A program made the position numbers and the translations under genes. The notes below the pieces were generated by a model. The model was given only the letters and a program-made list of their open reading frames with translations. It ran no database searches and was not told the origin of the DNA. This document shows, piece by piece, positions 46,443-56,027 of a DNA stretch of 64,000 bases; positions within the stretch are counted from its first letter, which is position 1, and each line of letters begins with the position of its first letter. Origin of the DNA: Hyella patelloides LEGE 07179 (GTDB lineage Bacteria; Cyanobacteriota; Cyanobacteriia; Cyanobacteriales; Xenococcaceae); the NCBI RefSeq assembly GCF_900659865.1, contig NZ_LR213772.1, positions 1-64,000 of the forward strand, written 5' to 3'.

Positions 46443-46982
46443 TTATGCATTAACCGCAGGTTTAGTTTCTGTACCTGAGCGATCTCCACTACTGTTAAGA
46501 CTTTCACCTTCAATAAAGGAACGTAGCATCCAAGCTATTTCTTCATGTTGTTCCATCAATCCTGTTAAAAAGTCCGCAGTACCTTCATCGTGGAATTCGT
46601 CACCACATTTGTCGATATCTTCTCTAAGGTTGCGAATAACTTGTTCGTGATCTTGCACTAAACGAGACACCATTTCATTAGCAGAGGGTAAATCATTAGG
46701 ATGTTCTTTAAGGGTGCTGTATTCGATAAATCCTGCTGCTGTTCCCAAAGGATAACCACCTAAAGAGCGAATTCTCTCTGCTGCTGCGTCGATATTGACA
46801 GTGAGGGTATTGTAGTGTTCTTCCCATAGGGTGTGTAGAGTACGAAATTGAGGGCCTACTACATCCCAATGATACTTTTTAGTTTTGATCAAAAGTAAAT
46901 AAAGATCGGCAAGGTCACGATTGAGTAACTCAATTACACCATGACGTTGCTCTTCTGTTAATCCAATGTTTAATGTAGACAT
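46443..46982 (-). CDS. dps: Dps-type ferritin-like DNA-protection protein
   Basis: 179 residues from the ATG at 46982 (MSTLNIGLTEEQRHGV); the longer frame to 47042 is not family-like. The ferroxidase ligands of Dps are seen in KKYHWDVVGPQFRTLHTLWEEHYN (His, Asp and Glu), with NIDAAAERIRSLGG and the downstream DHEQVIRNLREDIDKCGDEFHDEGTADFLTGLMEQHEEIAWMLRSFI. Dps dodecamers oxidise iron with hydrogen peroxide and protect DNA. Two start candidates differ by 20 codons. Confidence 0.92.
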   Translation of the reverse strand: MSTLNIGLTEEQRHGVIELLNRDLADLYLLLIKTKKYHWDVVGPQFRTLHTLWEEHYNTLTVNIDAAAERIRSLGGYPLGTAAGFIEYSTLKEHPNDLPSANEMVSRLVQDHEQVIRNLREDIDKCGDEFHDEGTADFLTGLMEQHEEIAWMLRSFIEGESLNSSGDRSGTETKPAVNA

Positions 46983-47384
46983 AAAAATTTTTGATTGCTT
47001 CACTTCCCCTTCATTAAAACAATTCCAAAGGCGATCGCACATCTATATTGAGAAGGAATTTCTTACTTGTTTCTATCACTTTGGATATAGTTACAAAGAA
47101 ATAATCATCAACTAACTTCTTGAGTTTTAATTATACTACAAGCTAGTTTCAGGTTTGGACCACAAAACTTTCTCGATTTCATCCCGACTTTTTCCCGATT
47201 CCCCTGTAAATTTAGACACAAATTAATTAAGAGAAATTAATTATGCACGGGACTTGACAATTTTAGCTCTTTCATAACGAAGAAAGGTAGTTTGAACTTA
47301 ATCCGTAATCTTTGAAAGGCGATTTATTTCCTTATAGGTCACTGAATTTTGCCAAGTCGTGTAAATTAAGCCAACAATCAGTAG
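46983..47384. other. Divergent intergenic stretch between dps and the TIGR03032 gene
   Basis: About 400 bases with no coding frame I accept. It must hold the dps promoter and the promoter of the TIGR03032 gene. Nothing like a riboswitch or operator stands out. Confidence 0.4.
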
Positions 47385-48443
47385 ATGTCAAATCCCAACC
47401 CCTCCTTAAAAATCCAAGTTAGCCATTCCCGTAACTTTTTGTCTTGGTTGAGCGACCAACAAATCTCTTTAGCCTTAACTACCTACCAAAGTTCTCGCTT
47501 GATGTTGGTGGGAGTCAATCCTCAAGGGCAGTTTTCTGGCTTTGAGCGCATCTTTGACCGCGCTATGGGGCTTTATGTGACTCCAGATAGTCAAAGACTG
47601 TATCTAGCTTCTCGCTATCAACTATGGCAATTAAATAATGTTCTCAGTCCAGGACAACTTCACAACCATTATGATAAGCTCTATGTCCCCCGCATTGGTT
47701 ACACCACAGGAGATCTCGATCTCCACGATCTCGCGGTAGATAGTCAAGGGCGGATTATTTTTGTCAGTACTGTGTTGAACTGTTTAGCCACAGTCAGTCA
47801 TCAGCATAGCTGTCTTCCTTTATGGAAACCATCTTTTATTAGCAAAGTAATCAATGAAGACCGTTGCCATCTCAATGGGTTGGCAATGGTGGAGGGAAAA
47901 CCAGCTTATGTTACTGCTTGTAGTCAGTCTGATGTAGTAGGTGGTTGGCGAGAAAAAAGGAAGACTGGAGGTTGTGTCATCGATGTTGCCAGTAATGAGG
48001 TCATAGCGACTGGTTTATCGATGCCCCATTCTCCGAGATGGTATCGAGATCGGCTATGGTTGCTCAATTCGGGAACGGGGGAATTAGGTTATCTCGACAG
48101 GAATAAAGGAGAATTTCAACCCGTAACTTTTTGTCCAGGCTATGTCAGAGGATTGAGTTTCTCTGGTAATTACGCCATTGTTGGCTTATCTCAACCGAGA
48201 GATGAAACTTTTATGGGGTTAGAACTACAAACCAGATTAGCCGAAAAAGAGGTCTCTCCCCGATGTGGAGTGATGGCGATCGATTTGAGTACGGGAGCAG
48301 TGGTGGAATGGCTCAACTTTACAGGAGAGGTGAGGGAGTTATACGACATACAGGTCTTACCAGGAGTCCAACAGGCTACTGCTTTGGGTTTCCAAAGCGA
48401 TGAAATCAGCCGTTTTTTAACCCTGGAAGCGATGGCAGATTAA
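47385..48443 (+). CDS. TIGR03032 family protein
   Basis: 352 residues. LSWLSDQQISLALTTYQSSRLMLVGVNPQGQFSGFERIFDRAMGLY and DLHDLAVDSQGRIIFVSTVLNCLATV belong to TIGR03032, a beta-propeller-like family often encoded beside secreted repeat proteins. No enzymatic site is evident. It ends 42 bp before the large FG-GAP/RTX gene on the same strand, so they may share a transcript, and the family's association with such genes suggests a role in processing or assembly of that protein. That role is inference. Confidence 0.82.
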   Translation: MSNPNPSLKIQVSHSRNFLSWLSDQQISLALTTYQSSRLMLVGVNPQGQFSGFERIFDRAMGLYVTPDSQRLYLASRYQLWQLNNVLSPGQLHNHYDKLYVPRIGYTTGDLDLHDLAVDSQGRIIFVSTVLNCLATVSHQHSCLPLWKPSFISKVINEDRCHLNGLAMVEGKPAYVTACSQSDVVGGWREKRKTGGCVIDVASNEVIATGLSMPHSPRWYRDRLWLLNSGTGELGYLDRNKGEFQPVTFCPGYVRGLSFSGNYAIVGLSQPRDETFMGLELQTRLAEKEVSPRCGVMAIDLSTGAVVEWLNFTGEVRELYDIQVLPGVQQATALGFQSDEISRFLTLEAMAD

Positions 48444-48485
48444 TTTTGAACAATTTATTCATTTATTTTTGAGAGGAAAATTATC

Positions 48486-51400
48486 ATGGTGACATTTGAA
48501 AATGCGGTTAACTTTGCCGTAGGAAGTACTCCAGTTTCAGTAGCCATAGAGGACTTTGATGGGGATGGCAACTCCGACCTTGCTATTGCTAACCTTAGTG
48601 ATGACAATTTATCGGTTTTGTTAGGAGATGGCAGTGGCGGTTTTACGACTCAATCTACCTTCGCCGTGGGAAATACTCCAAATTCAGTAGCCGTAGGGGA
48701 TTTTGATGGAGATGGCAACTTCGACCTCGCTACTGCTAACCGTAGTGATGACAATTTATCGGTGTTGTTGGGAGATGGCAGTGGCGGTTTTGCCGAGCAA
48801 TCTACCTTCGCTGCGGGAAATGCTCCAGGTTCAGTAGCAGTAGGCGACTTTGATGAAGATGGCAACTCCGACCTCGCTACTGGTAATATTTTTGACAAAA
48901 GTGTATCGGTTTTGTTAGGAGATGGTAGTGGCGGTTTTACGACTCCATCTACTTTCGCCGTAGGAAATGAGCCAAATTCAGTAGCCGTAGGGGACTTTGA
49001 TGGGGACGGCAACTCCGACCTTGCTAATGCTAACCGTACTAATGCCAGTGTATCGGTGTTGTTGGGAAATGGCAGTGGCGGTTTTACGACTCAATCTACC
49101 TTTGCTGTGGGAGATTTTCCAAATTCAGTAGCCATAGGGGACTTTGATGGGGATGGCAACTCCGACCTTGCTACTGCTAACGGTGTTGATGACAATTTAT
49201 CGGTTTTGTTAGGAGATGGTAGTGGCGGTTTTACGACTCAATCTACCTTCGCCGTGGGAGATAATCCATATTCAGTAGCCGTAGGAGATTTTGATGGGGA
49301 TGGCAACTCCGACCTTGCTACTGGTAACAGGTATGATGACAATATATCGGTGTTGTTGGGAGATGGCAATGGCGGTTTTGCGACTCAATCTACCTTTGCT
49401 GTGGGAGATCGTCCACGTTCAGTAGCCGTAGGGGATTTTGATGGGGATGGCAAACCCGACCTCGCTATTGCTAACAGTAGAGATGACAATGTATCGGTAT
49501 TGATCAACACTACCAGCACCCCACCTACCATTACCAGTGCTGACACTGCTAGCATCTTAGAAAATCAAACCGCAGTTATCGATATCAACGCTACCGATGA
49601 CTCGGACAGCGAAGGAAGTGGCTTGACCTACAGCCTCACAGGTGGAGAGGATCTAGCACTGTTTAACTTGGATTCCAATACGGGAGAATTAACCTTTGCT
49701 ACCGCTCCTGACTTTGAGAACCCTGAAGATGCCAATGGTGATAACGATTATCTAGCTCAAGTCACCGTTACCGATTCTGAAGGCTTGACTGGTGTTCAAG
49801 AGTTGACAGTCACCGTCACCGATGTTGATGAAACACCAGATAATGACTTGGTGACATTTGAAAATGCGGTTGACTTTGCTGTAGGATCTCGTCCAAGTTC
49901 AGTAGCAGTAGGAGACTTTGATGGGGATGGCAACCTCGACCTCGCTAATGCTAACGATATTGATGACAGTGTATCGGTGTTGTTGGCAGATGGCAGTGGC
50001 AGTTTTGCCGAGCAATCTAATTTCGCTGTAGGAAATAATCCAACTTCAGTAGCAGTAGGAGACTTTGATGGGGATGGCAACTCCGACCTCGCTACTGCTA
50101 ATCCTTTGGATGACAATGTATCGGTGTTGTTGGGAGATGGCAGTGGCAGTTTTGCCGAGCAATCTACCTTCGCTGCGGGAAATGTTCCATTTTCAGTAGC
50201 AGTAGGGGACTTTGATGGGGATGGCAACTCCGACCTTGCTACTACTAACTATTATAATGATAATGTATCGGTGTTGTTGGCAGATGGCAGTGGTGGTTTT
50301 GCTCCTCTATCTACCTTCGATGTGGGAGATCGTCCAAGGTCAGTAGCAGTAGGGGACTTTAATGGGGATGGCAACTCTGACCTCGCTACTTCTAACGTTA
50401 ATGATGACAATGTATCGGTGTTGTTGGGAGATGGCAGTGGCAGTTTTGCCGAGCAATCTACCTTCGCTGTGGGAGATACTCCAAATACAGTAGCAGTAGG
50501 AGACTTTGATGGGGATGGCAACTCCGACCTCGCTACTGCTAACGCTTTTGATGACAATGTATCGGTGTTGTTGGGAGATGGCAATGGCAGTTTTGCGACT
50601 CAATCTACCTTCGCTGTGGGAGATGGTTCACGTTCAGTAACCGTAGGGGACTTTGATGGGGATGGCAACCCCGACCTCGCTACTGCTAACGTTATTGATG
50701 ACAATGTATCGGTATTGTTGGGAGATGGCAGTGGCGGTTTTGCCGAGCAATCTACCTTCGCTGTGGGAGATGCTCCAAATTCAGTCGCAGTAGGAGACTT
50801 TGATGGGGATGGCAACTCCGACCTCGCTACTGCTAACCGATTTGATGACAGTGTATCGGTATTAATCAACAACACTACCAACACGACCAACACCCCACCT
50901 ACCATTACCAGTGCTGACACTGCTAGCATCTTAGAAAATCAAACCGCAGTTATCGATATCAACGCTACCGATGACTCCGACAGCGAAGGAAGTGGCTTGA
51001 CCTACAGCCTCACAGGTGGAGAAGATCTAGCACTGTTTAACTTGGATTCCAATACGGGAGAATTAACCTTTGCTACCGCTCCTGACTTTGAAAACCCTGA
51101 AGATGCCAATGGTGATAACGATTATCTAGCTCAAGTCACCGTTACCGATTCTGAAGGCTTGACTGGTGTTCAAGAGTTGACAGTCACCGTCACCGATGTT
51201 GATGAAACACCAGGTAATGAATTTATTGTCGGCAGCGCACAGGATGATACCCTCATTGGGGGCGAAGGAGACGATACTATTCTGGGCTTAGAAGGCAACG
51301 ATTTCCTCTTTGGTGGTTCGGGCAACGATAGTCTTCTTGGCGGAGAAGGTGACGATCTTCTCGATGGTCGTTTTGGCTTCGATAGTCTCGATGGCGGCTT

Positions 51401-51911
51401 GGGGAATGATACCGTTACTTATGATTTTTTCTCTGGTAACGTTAATGCCAATTTAAGGACTGGTGAGGTAAGTTTCCCTGGGGATTCAACCTCTACCGAT
51501 GAAACGATTACTAATGTCGAAAATCTCATTGGTGGCTCGGGGAATGATTCACTAGTAGGGAATAGTGCCGACAATAGTTTAGAAGGTAACTTAGGTGATG
51601 ATACCCTCATTGGGGGCAGAGGAAACGATACTCTTATTGGCGGATTCGGCAACAATGTTTTCCAAGGTGGTGGGGGTGCAGACACTTTTGTAGTTGGCAA
51701 TGATGGAATTGATATTATTAATGACTTCAACGTACAAGAAGGAGACGTAGTAGAAATTAATTTGTCTGTGTTTGGTGCAACTTCTCGCAATCAATTCGCT
51801 TTTGACAGTCGTGATGGTTCTCTATCTTATAACGGTACTCAATTTGCCAGTATCGAACTAGATTCAGCTTCATCTGCTTTCGATCCCAGTCAAAATATCA
51901 ACTTTGTCTAA
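48486..51911 (+). CDS. Large calcium-binding exoprotein with FG-GAP, cadherin-like and RTX repeats
   Basis: 1141 residues. Two blocks of about seven FG-GAP-like repeats, each carrying VAVGDFDGDGNSDLATAN and SVLLGDGSGGF, are each followed by a cadherin-like module (ITSADTASILENQTAVIDIN to QELTVTVTDVDE). The C-terminus has RTX nonapeptides (IGGEGDDTILGLEGNDFLFGG, GNDTLIGGFGNNVFQGGGGADTF) and the RTX end domain. The protein has no signal peptide, so type I export is expected. The many DxDxDG motifs should bind calcium. Nearly identical 323-bp cadherin-coding segments show a recent duplication. It is likely a surface adhesin or matrix protein. Confidence 0.9.
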   Translation: MVTFENAVNFAVGSTPVSVAIEDFDGDGNSDLAIANLSDDNLSVLLGDGSGGFTTQSTFAVGNTPNSVAVGDFDGDGNFDLATANRSDDNLSVLLGDGSGGFAEQSTFAAGNAPGSVAVGDFDEDGNSDLATGNIFDKSVSVLLGDGSGGFTTPSTFAVGNEPNSVAVGDFDGDGNSDLANANRTNASVSVLLGNGSGGFTTQSTFAVGDFPNSVAIGDFDGDGNSDLATANGVDDNLSVLLGDGSGGFTTQSTFAVGDNPYSVAVGDFDGDGNSDLATGNRYDDNISVLLGDGNGGFATQSTFAVGDRPRSVAVGDFDGDGKPDLAIANSRDDNVSVLINTTSTPPTITSADTASILENQTAVIDINATDDSDSEGSGLTYSLTGGEDLALFNLDSNTGELTFATAPDFENPEDANGDNDYLAQVTVTDSEGLTGVQELTVTVTDVDETPDNDLVTFENAVDFAVGSRPSSVAVGDFDGDGNLDLANANDIDDSVSVLLADGSGSFAEQSNFAVGNNPTSVAVGDFDGDGNSDLATANPLDDNVSVLLGDGSGSFAEQSTFAAGNVPFSVAVGDFDGDGNSDLATTNYYNDNVSVLLADGSGGFAPLSTFDVGDRPRSVAVGDFNGDGNSDLATSNVNDDNVSVLLGDGSGSFAEQSTFAVGDTPNTVAVGDFDGDGNSDLATANAFDDNVSVLLGDGNGSFATQSTFAVGDGSRSVTVGDFDGDGNPDLATANVIDDNVSVLLGDGSGGFAEQSTFAVGDAPNSVAVGDFDGDGNSDLATANRFDDSVSVLINNTTNTTNTPPTITSADTASILENQTAVIDINATDDSDSEGSGLTYSLTGGEDLALFNLDSNTGELTFATAPDFENPEDANGDNDYLAQVTVTDSEGLTGVQELTVTVTDVDETPGNEFIVGSAQDDTLIGGEGDDTILGLEGNDFLFGGSGNDSLLGGEGDDLLDGRFGFDSLDGGLGNDTVTYDFFSGNVNANLRTGEVSFPGDSTSTDETITNVENLIGGSGNDSLVGNSADNSLEGNLGDDTLIGGRGNDTLIGGFGNNVFQGGGGADTFVVGNDGIDIINDFNVQEGDVVEINLSVFGATSRNQFAFDSRDGSLSYNGTQFASIELDSASSAFDPSQNINFV
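49517..49839 (+). repeat. Cadherin-module repeat, copy 1
   Basis: This 323-bp segment is near-identical to 50891-51213, with only about three differences seen by eye (for example CTCGGACAGC against CTCCGACAGC). The offset is 1374 bp, a multiple of three, so the reading frame is kept. Confidence 0.85.
50891..51213 (+). repeat. Cadherin-module repeat, copy 2
   Basis: Second copy of the segment at 49517-49839. The FG-GAP block before it (49851 onward) also repeats the block beginning at 48489, so the duplicated unit is about 1.36 kb. Confidence 0.85.
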
Positions 51912-51958
51912 CAGTTTGAATCGGAATTACAGTAGCCGTACAAATAAAAATTAATACC

Positions 51959-52009
51959 CCAAATATCGAGGGCGGACACCGAAAAATGTTCGCCCCTTGA
52001 TATTTTTGG
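51959..52009 (+). terminator. Probable terminator after the RTX exoprotein gene
   Basis: CCAAATATC at the left pairs with GATATTTTTGG at the right, and GGGCGGACA with TGTTCGCCCC inside, giving a long stem with a T5 run on its right flank. It lies about 50 bp beyond the stop. Confidence 0.6.
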
Positions 52010-52132
52010 CACTTGCACCGAAGGAGAATTAACATCAGCCATCAGCAAAAGACGACCATGATTAATTTTGTCTGCTGCGTGTTTTTCCGTCGTGGTTAAT
52101 TTTTTGAGTGATTTTTGTTCTGCTTTGGTTAA

Positions 52133-53458
52133 TTGACATCCTCTCTGTCCTAAAAGAACAGAGATTCCTAAAACAGACTTAACTGCTTATAGGTAGTTGA
52201 CGGTTCACAGAGATTAGCTACTAATGTAGTCTTATTATCTCTCCCGCGTCCGTTTTTAGTCTCGGATAGCCCACCCGCGACTTTTATATTTATTGCAGCG
52301 CAAATATCCCTATCATGATGCACGCCACAATTTAAGCACGTCCATTCTCGAACGTTAAGCTTTTTCTTGCCACCATTAAAACCGCAGTTACTACATTTTT
52401 GAGAAGTAGCCTCCCATCTATCAATTACTACTAATTGACGATTATATTTATCACATTTAGCTATTAGTAATTGCCTAAAAGAATACCATCCAGCATCGCT
52501 GATTGCTCTAGATAATTTGCAGTTTTTAATTAAATTTCCTACTGCTAAATCTTCAATCGCTATTGCTTGATTTTCGCTGACTAAGCGAGTTGTTAATTTA
52601 TGTAGAAAATCAGTTCTTGAGTCTTTTATTTTTGCATGAAGTTTTGCTAGTTTCAACTTAGCTCTTTTTCTGCGGTTAGAATCTTTTTTACATCTTGATA
52701 ACTTTTTATTAGCTTTTTTGATACGCTTAAGCATCTTCTTATGTAGTCGAGGATTTTCGATTTTTTCACCATTACTTAAAATGGCAAAATGGCTTAATCC
52801 TAGATCGATCCCAACTGAGGAGTTTGTTGCAGCAAATATTTCAGGTTCTATTTCTACAACAAAGGAGGCAAAATATCTATTAGTCGTATCACGGGTAATA
52901 GTTACGCTTGTAGATTCTGATGGTAGCTGACGAGTTACTACCATCTTGATGTGACCTATTTTAGCTAGTTTGACTGATTCACTGTGTACTGAAAAACCAC
53001 CAATTCTGTATCTAGCTGTTTGCCTAGAGTGCTTAGATTTAAACTTAGGTTCACCTACTTTTTTACCTTTACGCTTACCTTTAAGACTATTAAAGAAATT
53101 GCTATAAGCTTGTTTTAAATCTCTAAAAGATTGTTGTAAAGGTATATTGCTAACTTCAGATAACCAGTGCCTCTCTTCAGTTTTTTTAGCTTGAGTAATT
53201 ACTCGTTTATCAACATCTTTGGTATGAATCCCTTCTTTTTTATAAATAGCTAGTGCGTCGTTCCAAACAACTCGATTACATCCGAATTGCTTTGCCAATT
53301 GGATTCGTTGATTGGAGTTTGGATCAATGCGATATTTAAATCTAGCTTTCATGGTATTATTTTATAATAATTAAAAGCCTGTTTATATAAAGATTTTGTA
53401 TCTAAAACTTATCTAAAAAGTCGTCGTTCACGACGAGGCTTGTAACCCATTATTTTCG
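52133..53458 (-). mobile_element. IS200/IS605-type element with solo tnpB, 1326 bp
   Basis: Boundaries come from the interrupted transposase frame: the left end (element orientation) follows TTGAC, and the right end finishes GGATGTCAA. Near the right end the minus strand has the hairpin CTCTGTTCTTTTAGGACAGAG, and near the left end TCGTCG TGAA CGACGA, both typical subterminal hairpins of this family. There is no tnpA. Transposition uses single-strand cleavage without target duplication, and no duplication is seen. TTGAC fits the target-adjacent motif type recognised by TnpB proteins. Confidence 0.75.
52168..53352 (-). CDS. tnpB: RNA-guided endonuclease TnpB (IS200/IS605 family)
   Basis: 394 residues. 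The RuvC-like catalytic residues are in VGIDLGLSHFAIL (Asp), AIEDLAVGNL (Glu) and HDRDICAAINI (Asp), and a zinc ribbon CSNCGFNG...CLNCG lies between the last two. The N-terminus MKARFKYRIDPNSNQRIQLAKQFGCNRVVWNDAL is the usual OrfB start. All catalytic residues appear intact, so it may still be an active RNA-guided nuclease. The guide RNA would lie at the 3' end, in 52133-52300, with the right-end hairpin; no tnpA is present. Confidence 0.93.
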   Translation of the reverse strand: MKARFKYRIDPNSNQRIQLAKQFGCNRVVWNDALAIYKKEGIHTKDVDKRVITQAKKTEERHWLSEVSNIPLQQSFRDLKQAYSNFFNSLKGKRKGKKVGEPKFKSKHSRQTARYRIGGFSVHSESVKLAKIGHIKMVVTRQLPSESTSVTITRDTTNRYFASFVVEIEPEIFAATNSSVGIDLGLSHFAILSNGEKIENPRLHKKMLKRIKKANKKLSRCKKDSNRRKRAKLKLAKLHAKIKDSRTDFLHKLTTRLVSENQAIAIEDLAVGNLIKNCKLSRAISDAGWYSFRQLLIAKCDKYNRQLVVIDRWEATSQKCSNCGFNGGKKKLNVREWTCLNCGVHHDRDICAAINIKVAGGLSETKNGRGRDNKTTLVANLCEPSTTYKQLSLF

Positions 53459-53584
53459 GTCAACAATATATTTCTTGGGCATCAATTTTTAGGCAATCGT
53501 ATTTTACCTAAATTATATTCAAATAACCCATCATTAATTAATTGACCACTACTTAGATGCGCGAAATTAATTAACAACCACCGA

Positions 53585-54469
53585 CTAAAAAGAATTTGTG
53601 GTTTTAGCCCGACTACTAGGGAGAATTGTTCTACCGTAGCGACGAGCATATACTTGAGTTAATTCTGCGCCAAACAGTAAAATTTGTGCTGAATAAAATA
53701 CCCAAGTTAAAAATACAATCAAAGAGCCAGCAGCACCATAAGCAGAGCCTAAACTACCTCTACCTAAATACAAACCAATCAGATATTTACCCAAGCTAAA
53801 TAGCAATGCTGTAGTAATTGCTCCTACCCAGACATCTTTCCAGCGAATTGTAGCATCGGGAAGATATTTGTAAATCAAGGCAAATAGTACTGCAATAAAG
53901 CCAAAAGAAACCCCAAAATTAAGTGCTTCCCAAAAAGAAGTCAAACCAGGAAGGAGATCGATTTCTAACTTACTGATACCAGATAGTACAGCACTTAATA
54001 TTAAAGACACTAACAACAAAAAACCGATCGCCAGTACCATACCAAAAGATAACAACCGCTTGCGAATGAAATTCCAAATTCCCCCTTCAGGTTTAGCTTT
54101 GACATTCCATACTGTATTGAGAGCTTCTTGTAATTGAGCAAATACCCCCGATGCACCAATGAGTAAAACTACAACGCTAATAATAGAAGCAACACTACTA
54201 ATTTCAGGCTGATTGGCATTATTAAGAGCCATCTCAATTGCTTGCGCTCCTTGTTCTCCCACTAAACTATTGATTTGTTCGAGAATTTCTCCTCTAGCCG
54301 TTTCTTGACCAAAAACTGCACCCACAATGGCGATCGCAATTACTAATAAAGGAGTAATCGAAAACACCGTGTAGTAAGCCAATGCAGCAGCTAGTAATGA
54401 GGCTTTATCGTTTTGCCACTCTTTGAAGGCTTCTTTTAAAAGACTAAAAATAGTTTTTATTTTACGCAT
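53585..54469 (-). CDS. YihY/virulence-factor-BrkB family membrane protein
   Basis: 294 residues from the ATG at 54469 (MRKIKTIFSLLKEAFKEW); the longer frame to 54532 is not family-like. Six membrane helices include ASLLAAALAYYTVFSITPLLVIAIAIVGAVFG, VASIISVVVLLIGASGVFAQLQEALNTVW, SFGMVLAIGFLLLVSLILSAVLSG, FGVSFGFIAVLFALIYKYLPDA, AITTALLFSLGKYLIGLYL and AYGAAGSLIVFLTWVFYSAQILLFGAELTQVYA. The motifs LAYYTVFSI and the GAELTQVYARR end mark the YihY family. Its biochemical role is unsettled. Confidence 0.88.
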   Translation of the reverse strand: MRKIKTIFSLLKEAFKEWQNDKASLLAAALAYYTVFSITPLLVIAIAIVGAVFGQETARGEILEQINSLVGEQGAQAIEMALNNANQPEISSVASIISVVVLLIGASGVFAQLQEALNTVWNVKAKPEGGIWNFIRKRLLSFGMVLAIGFLLLVSLILSAVLSGISKLEIDLLPGLTSFWEALNFGVSFGFIAVLFALIYKYLPDATIRWKDVWVGAITTALLFSLGKYLIGLYLGRGSLGSAYGAAGSLIVFLTWVFYSAQILLFGAELTQVYARRYGRTILPSSRAKTTNSF

Positions 54470-54731
54470 TATATAGAGATTTATGTATAAATAATTGTCC
54501 GCTATTTTGCAGTGTGTGATTAAAATTGACATCTACCTCAAGTAGGACAAATTACTGTCTCAATAGCATAAACAGATAATTGTTGTGTTTTTATTTCGTT
54601 CCTACATCGTTAATTTTTAAAAGTAATATAGACCCGTGATACCACTATAAATAGGAGAGATATTTGGGAACTCACTATGATAAATTAGTAAAGCTGTTTA
54701 GAATTACTTCTCTTTTCTCCATATAATCATC

Positions 54732-55817
54732 ATGACCAAACAATATCGTGTTACCTTGCTTCCTGGTGATGGCATCGGCCCTGAAATCATTGCAGTAGCG
54801 GTAGATGTCCTCAATTCAGTAGGGAAACAATGCGATATTGGCTTCGAGTTTAACACAGCTTTAATTGGTGGGTCTGCAATTGATGATACTGGCGAACCCT
54901 TACCCCAAGAAACTCTCGATACCTGTAGTCAAAGTGATGCGATTTTGCTAGCTGCTATTGGTGGTTATAAATGGGATAATTTACCCAGAAAACAACGTCC
55001 CGAAACAGGACTTTTAGGCTTGAGAGCAGGTTTAGGACTATTTGCTAATTTACGCCCTGCAACCATTCTTCCTCAGTTAATAGACGCTTCTACCCTCAAA
55101 AGAGAAGTAGTAGAAGGCGTAGATATTATGGTAGTTAGAGAGTTAACAGGGGGAATCTATTTTGGTCAACCCAAAGGTATTTTTGCCACCGAAACAGGAG
55201 AAAAACGGGGTGTTAATACTATGGCATATACAGAAGCAGAAATTAATCGCATTGTGAAACTTGGTTTTGAAACTGCTCAAAAACGCCGTGGTAAACTATG
55301 CTCTGTAGATAAAGCCAATGTGTTAGATGTTTCCCAAATGTGGCGCGATCGTGTTATGGCAATGGCAGCAGATTATCCTAATGTAGAATTGAGCCATCTT
55401 TATGTCGATAATGCAGCAATGCAGCTAGTCCGCGCTCCCAAGCAATTTGATACTATCGTTACGGGCAATCTGTTTGGAGATATCCTTTCTGATGCAGCAG
55501 CCATGTTAACAGGTAGTATTGGGATGTTACCCTCCGCCAGTTTAAGTGCTGATGGCCCTGGAGTCTACGAACCCGTACATGGTTCAGCACCAGATATTGC
55601 AGGACAGGATAAAGCCAATCCCTTGGCACAGGTTTTAAGTGCTGCAATGATGTTACGCTACGGTTTAAATGAGTCATCCGCCGCAACCAAAATCGAACAA
55701 GCTGTAACTAGGGTGCTAGATGCTGGCTATCGTACAGGAGATATCATGTCTGAAGGAATGACTGCGGTAGGTTGTCAAGGCATGGGTGAAGCATTACTCC
55801 AAGTTTTAGAAAATTAA
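54732..55817 (+). CDS. leuB: 3-isopropylmalate dehydrogenase
   Basis: 361 residues. The isocitrate/isopropylmalate dehydrogenase signatures are [40 protein letters not shown] and [26 protein letters not shown], and [18 protein letters not shown] is the NAD-binding part. LeuB oxidises and decarboxylates 3-isopropylmalate in leucine synthesis. It is monocistronic, and the other leu genes are not adjacent. The ATG is preceded by TATAATCATC without a strong ribosome-binding site. Confidence 0.96.
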   Translation: MTKQYRVTLLPGDGIGPEIIAVAVDVLNSVGKQCDIGFEFNTALIGGSAIDDTGEPLPQETLDTCSQSDAILLAAIGGYKWDNLPRKQRPETGLLGLRAGLGLFANLRPATILPQLIDASTLKREVVEGVDIMVVRELTGGIYFGQPKGIFATETGEKRGVNTMAYTEAEINRIVKLGFETAQKRRGKLCSVDKANVLDVSQMWRDRVMAMAADYPNVELSHLYVDNAAMQLVRAPKQFDTIVTGNLFGDILSDAAAMLTGSIGMLPSASLSADGPGVYEPVHGSAPDIAGQDKANPLAQVLSAAMMLRYGLNESSAATKIEQAVTRVLDAGYRTGDIMSEGMTAVGCQGMGEALLQVLEN

Positions 55818-56027
55818 AAATTAGGAAATTTACGCTAGTAATGGGCGTTGTTGCACAATGGAGCTTTAAGAAGATAAAAGCTACTGAGTTCAAAACTCCA
55901 ATCCTTTGCGTTGTCTATAATCGAGTAGGGTCGTCTACCCTGTTTGATTGGCAAGCAAGCTTATAGCTCGGAAGCTCCGCTCCTTTATAATTTTATTAGT
56001 TAGTTGAATTTCTAATCTTTACTAATC

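Larger units (their letters stand above)
52010..53482 (-). pseudogene. IS630-like transposase relic, interrupted by the TnpB element
   Basis: Joined across the IS605-type element, the minus strand reads MPKKYIVD (53482-53459) then LTKAEQKSLKKLTTTEKHAA (from 52132), followed by HGRLLLMADVNSP. This resembles the N-terminus of IS630-family transposases, where a similar LTxxERxxLxxL and ARILLxAD pattern precedes a helix-turn-helix. The rest is absent; the coding similarity stops near 52010. So an older IS630 copy was cut short and then hit by a second element. The left limit is approximate. Confidence 0.65.

Noticed and set aside
49796-50929. Several long open frames on the minus strand of the FG-GAP gene
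   Set aside because: They follow the repeat period of the plus-strand gene and read as Pro/Ser/Lys-rich shadows.
55840-56000. Possible insertion-sequence relic upstream of the Uma2 gene
   Set aside because: The GGGCGTTGTTGCACAAT segment recalls insertion-sequence ends, but no transposase frame or second end could be found.
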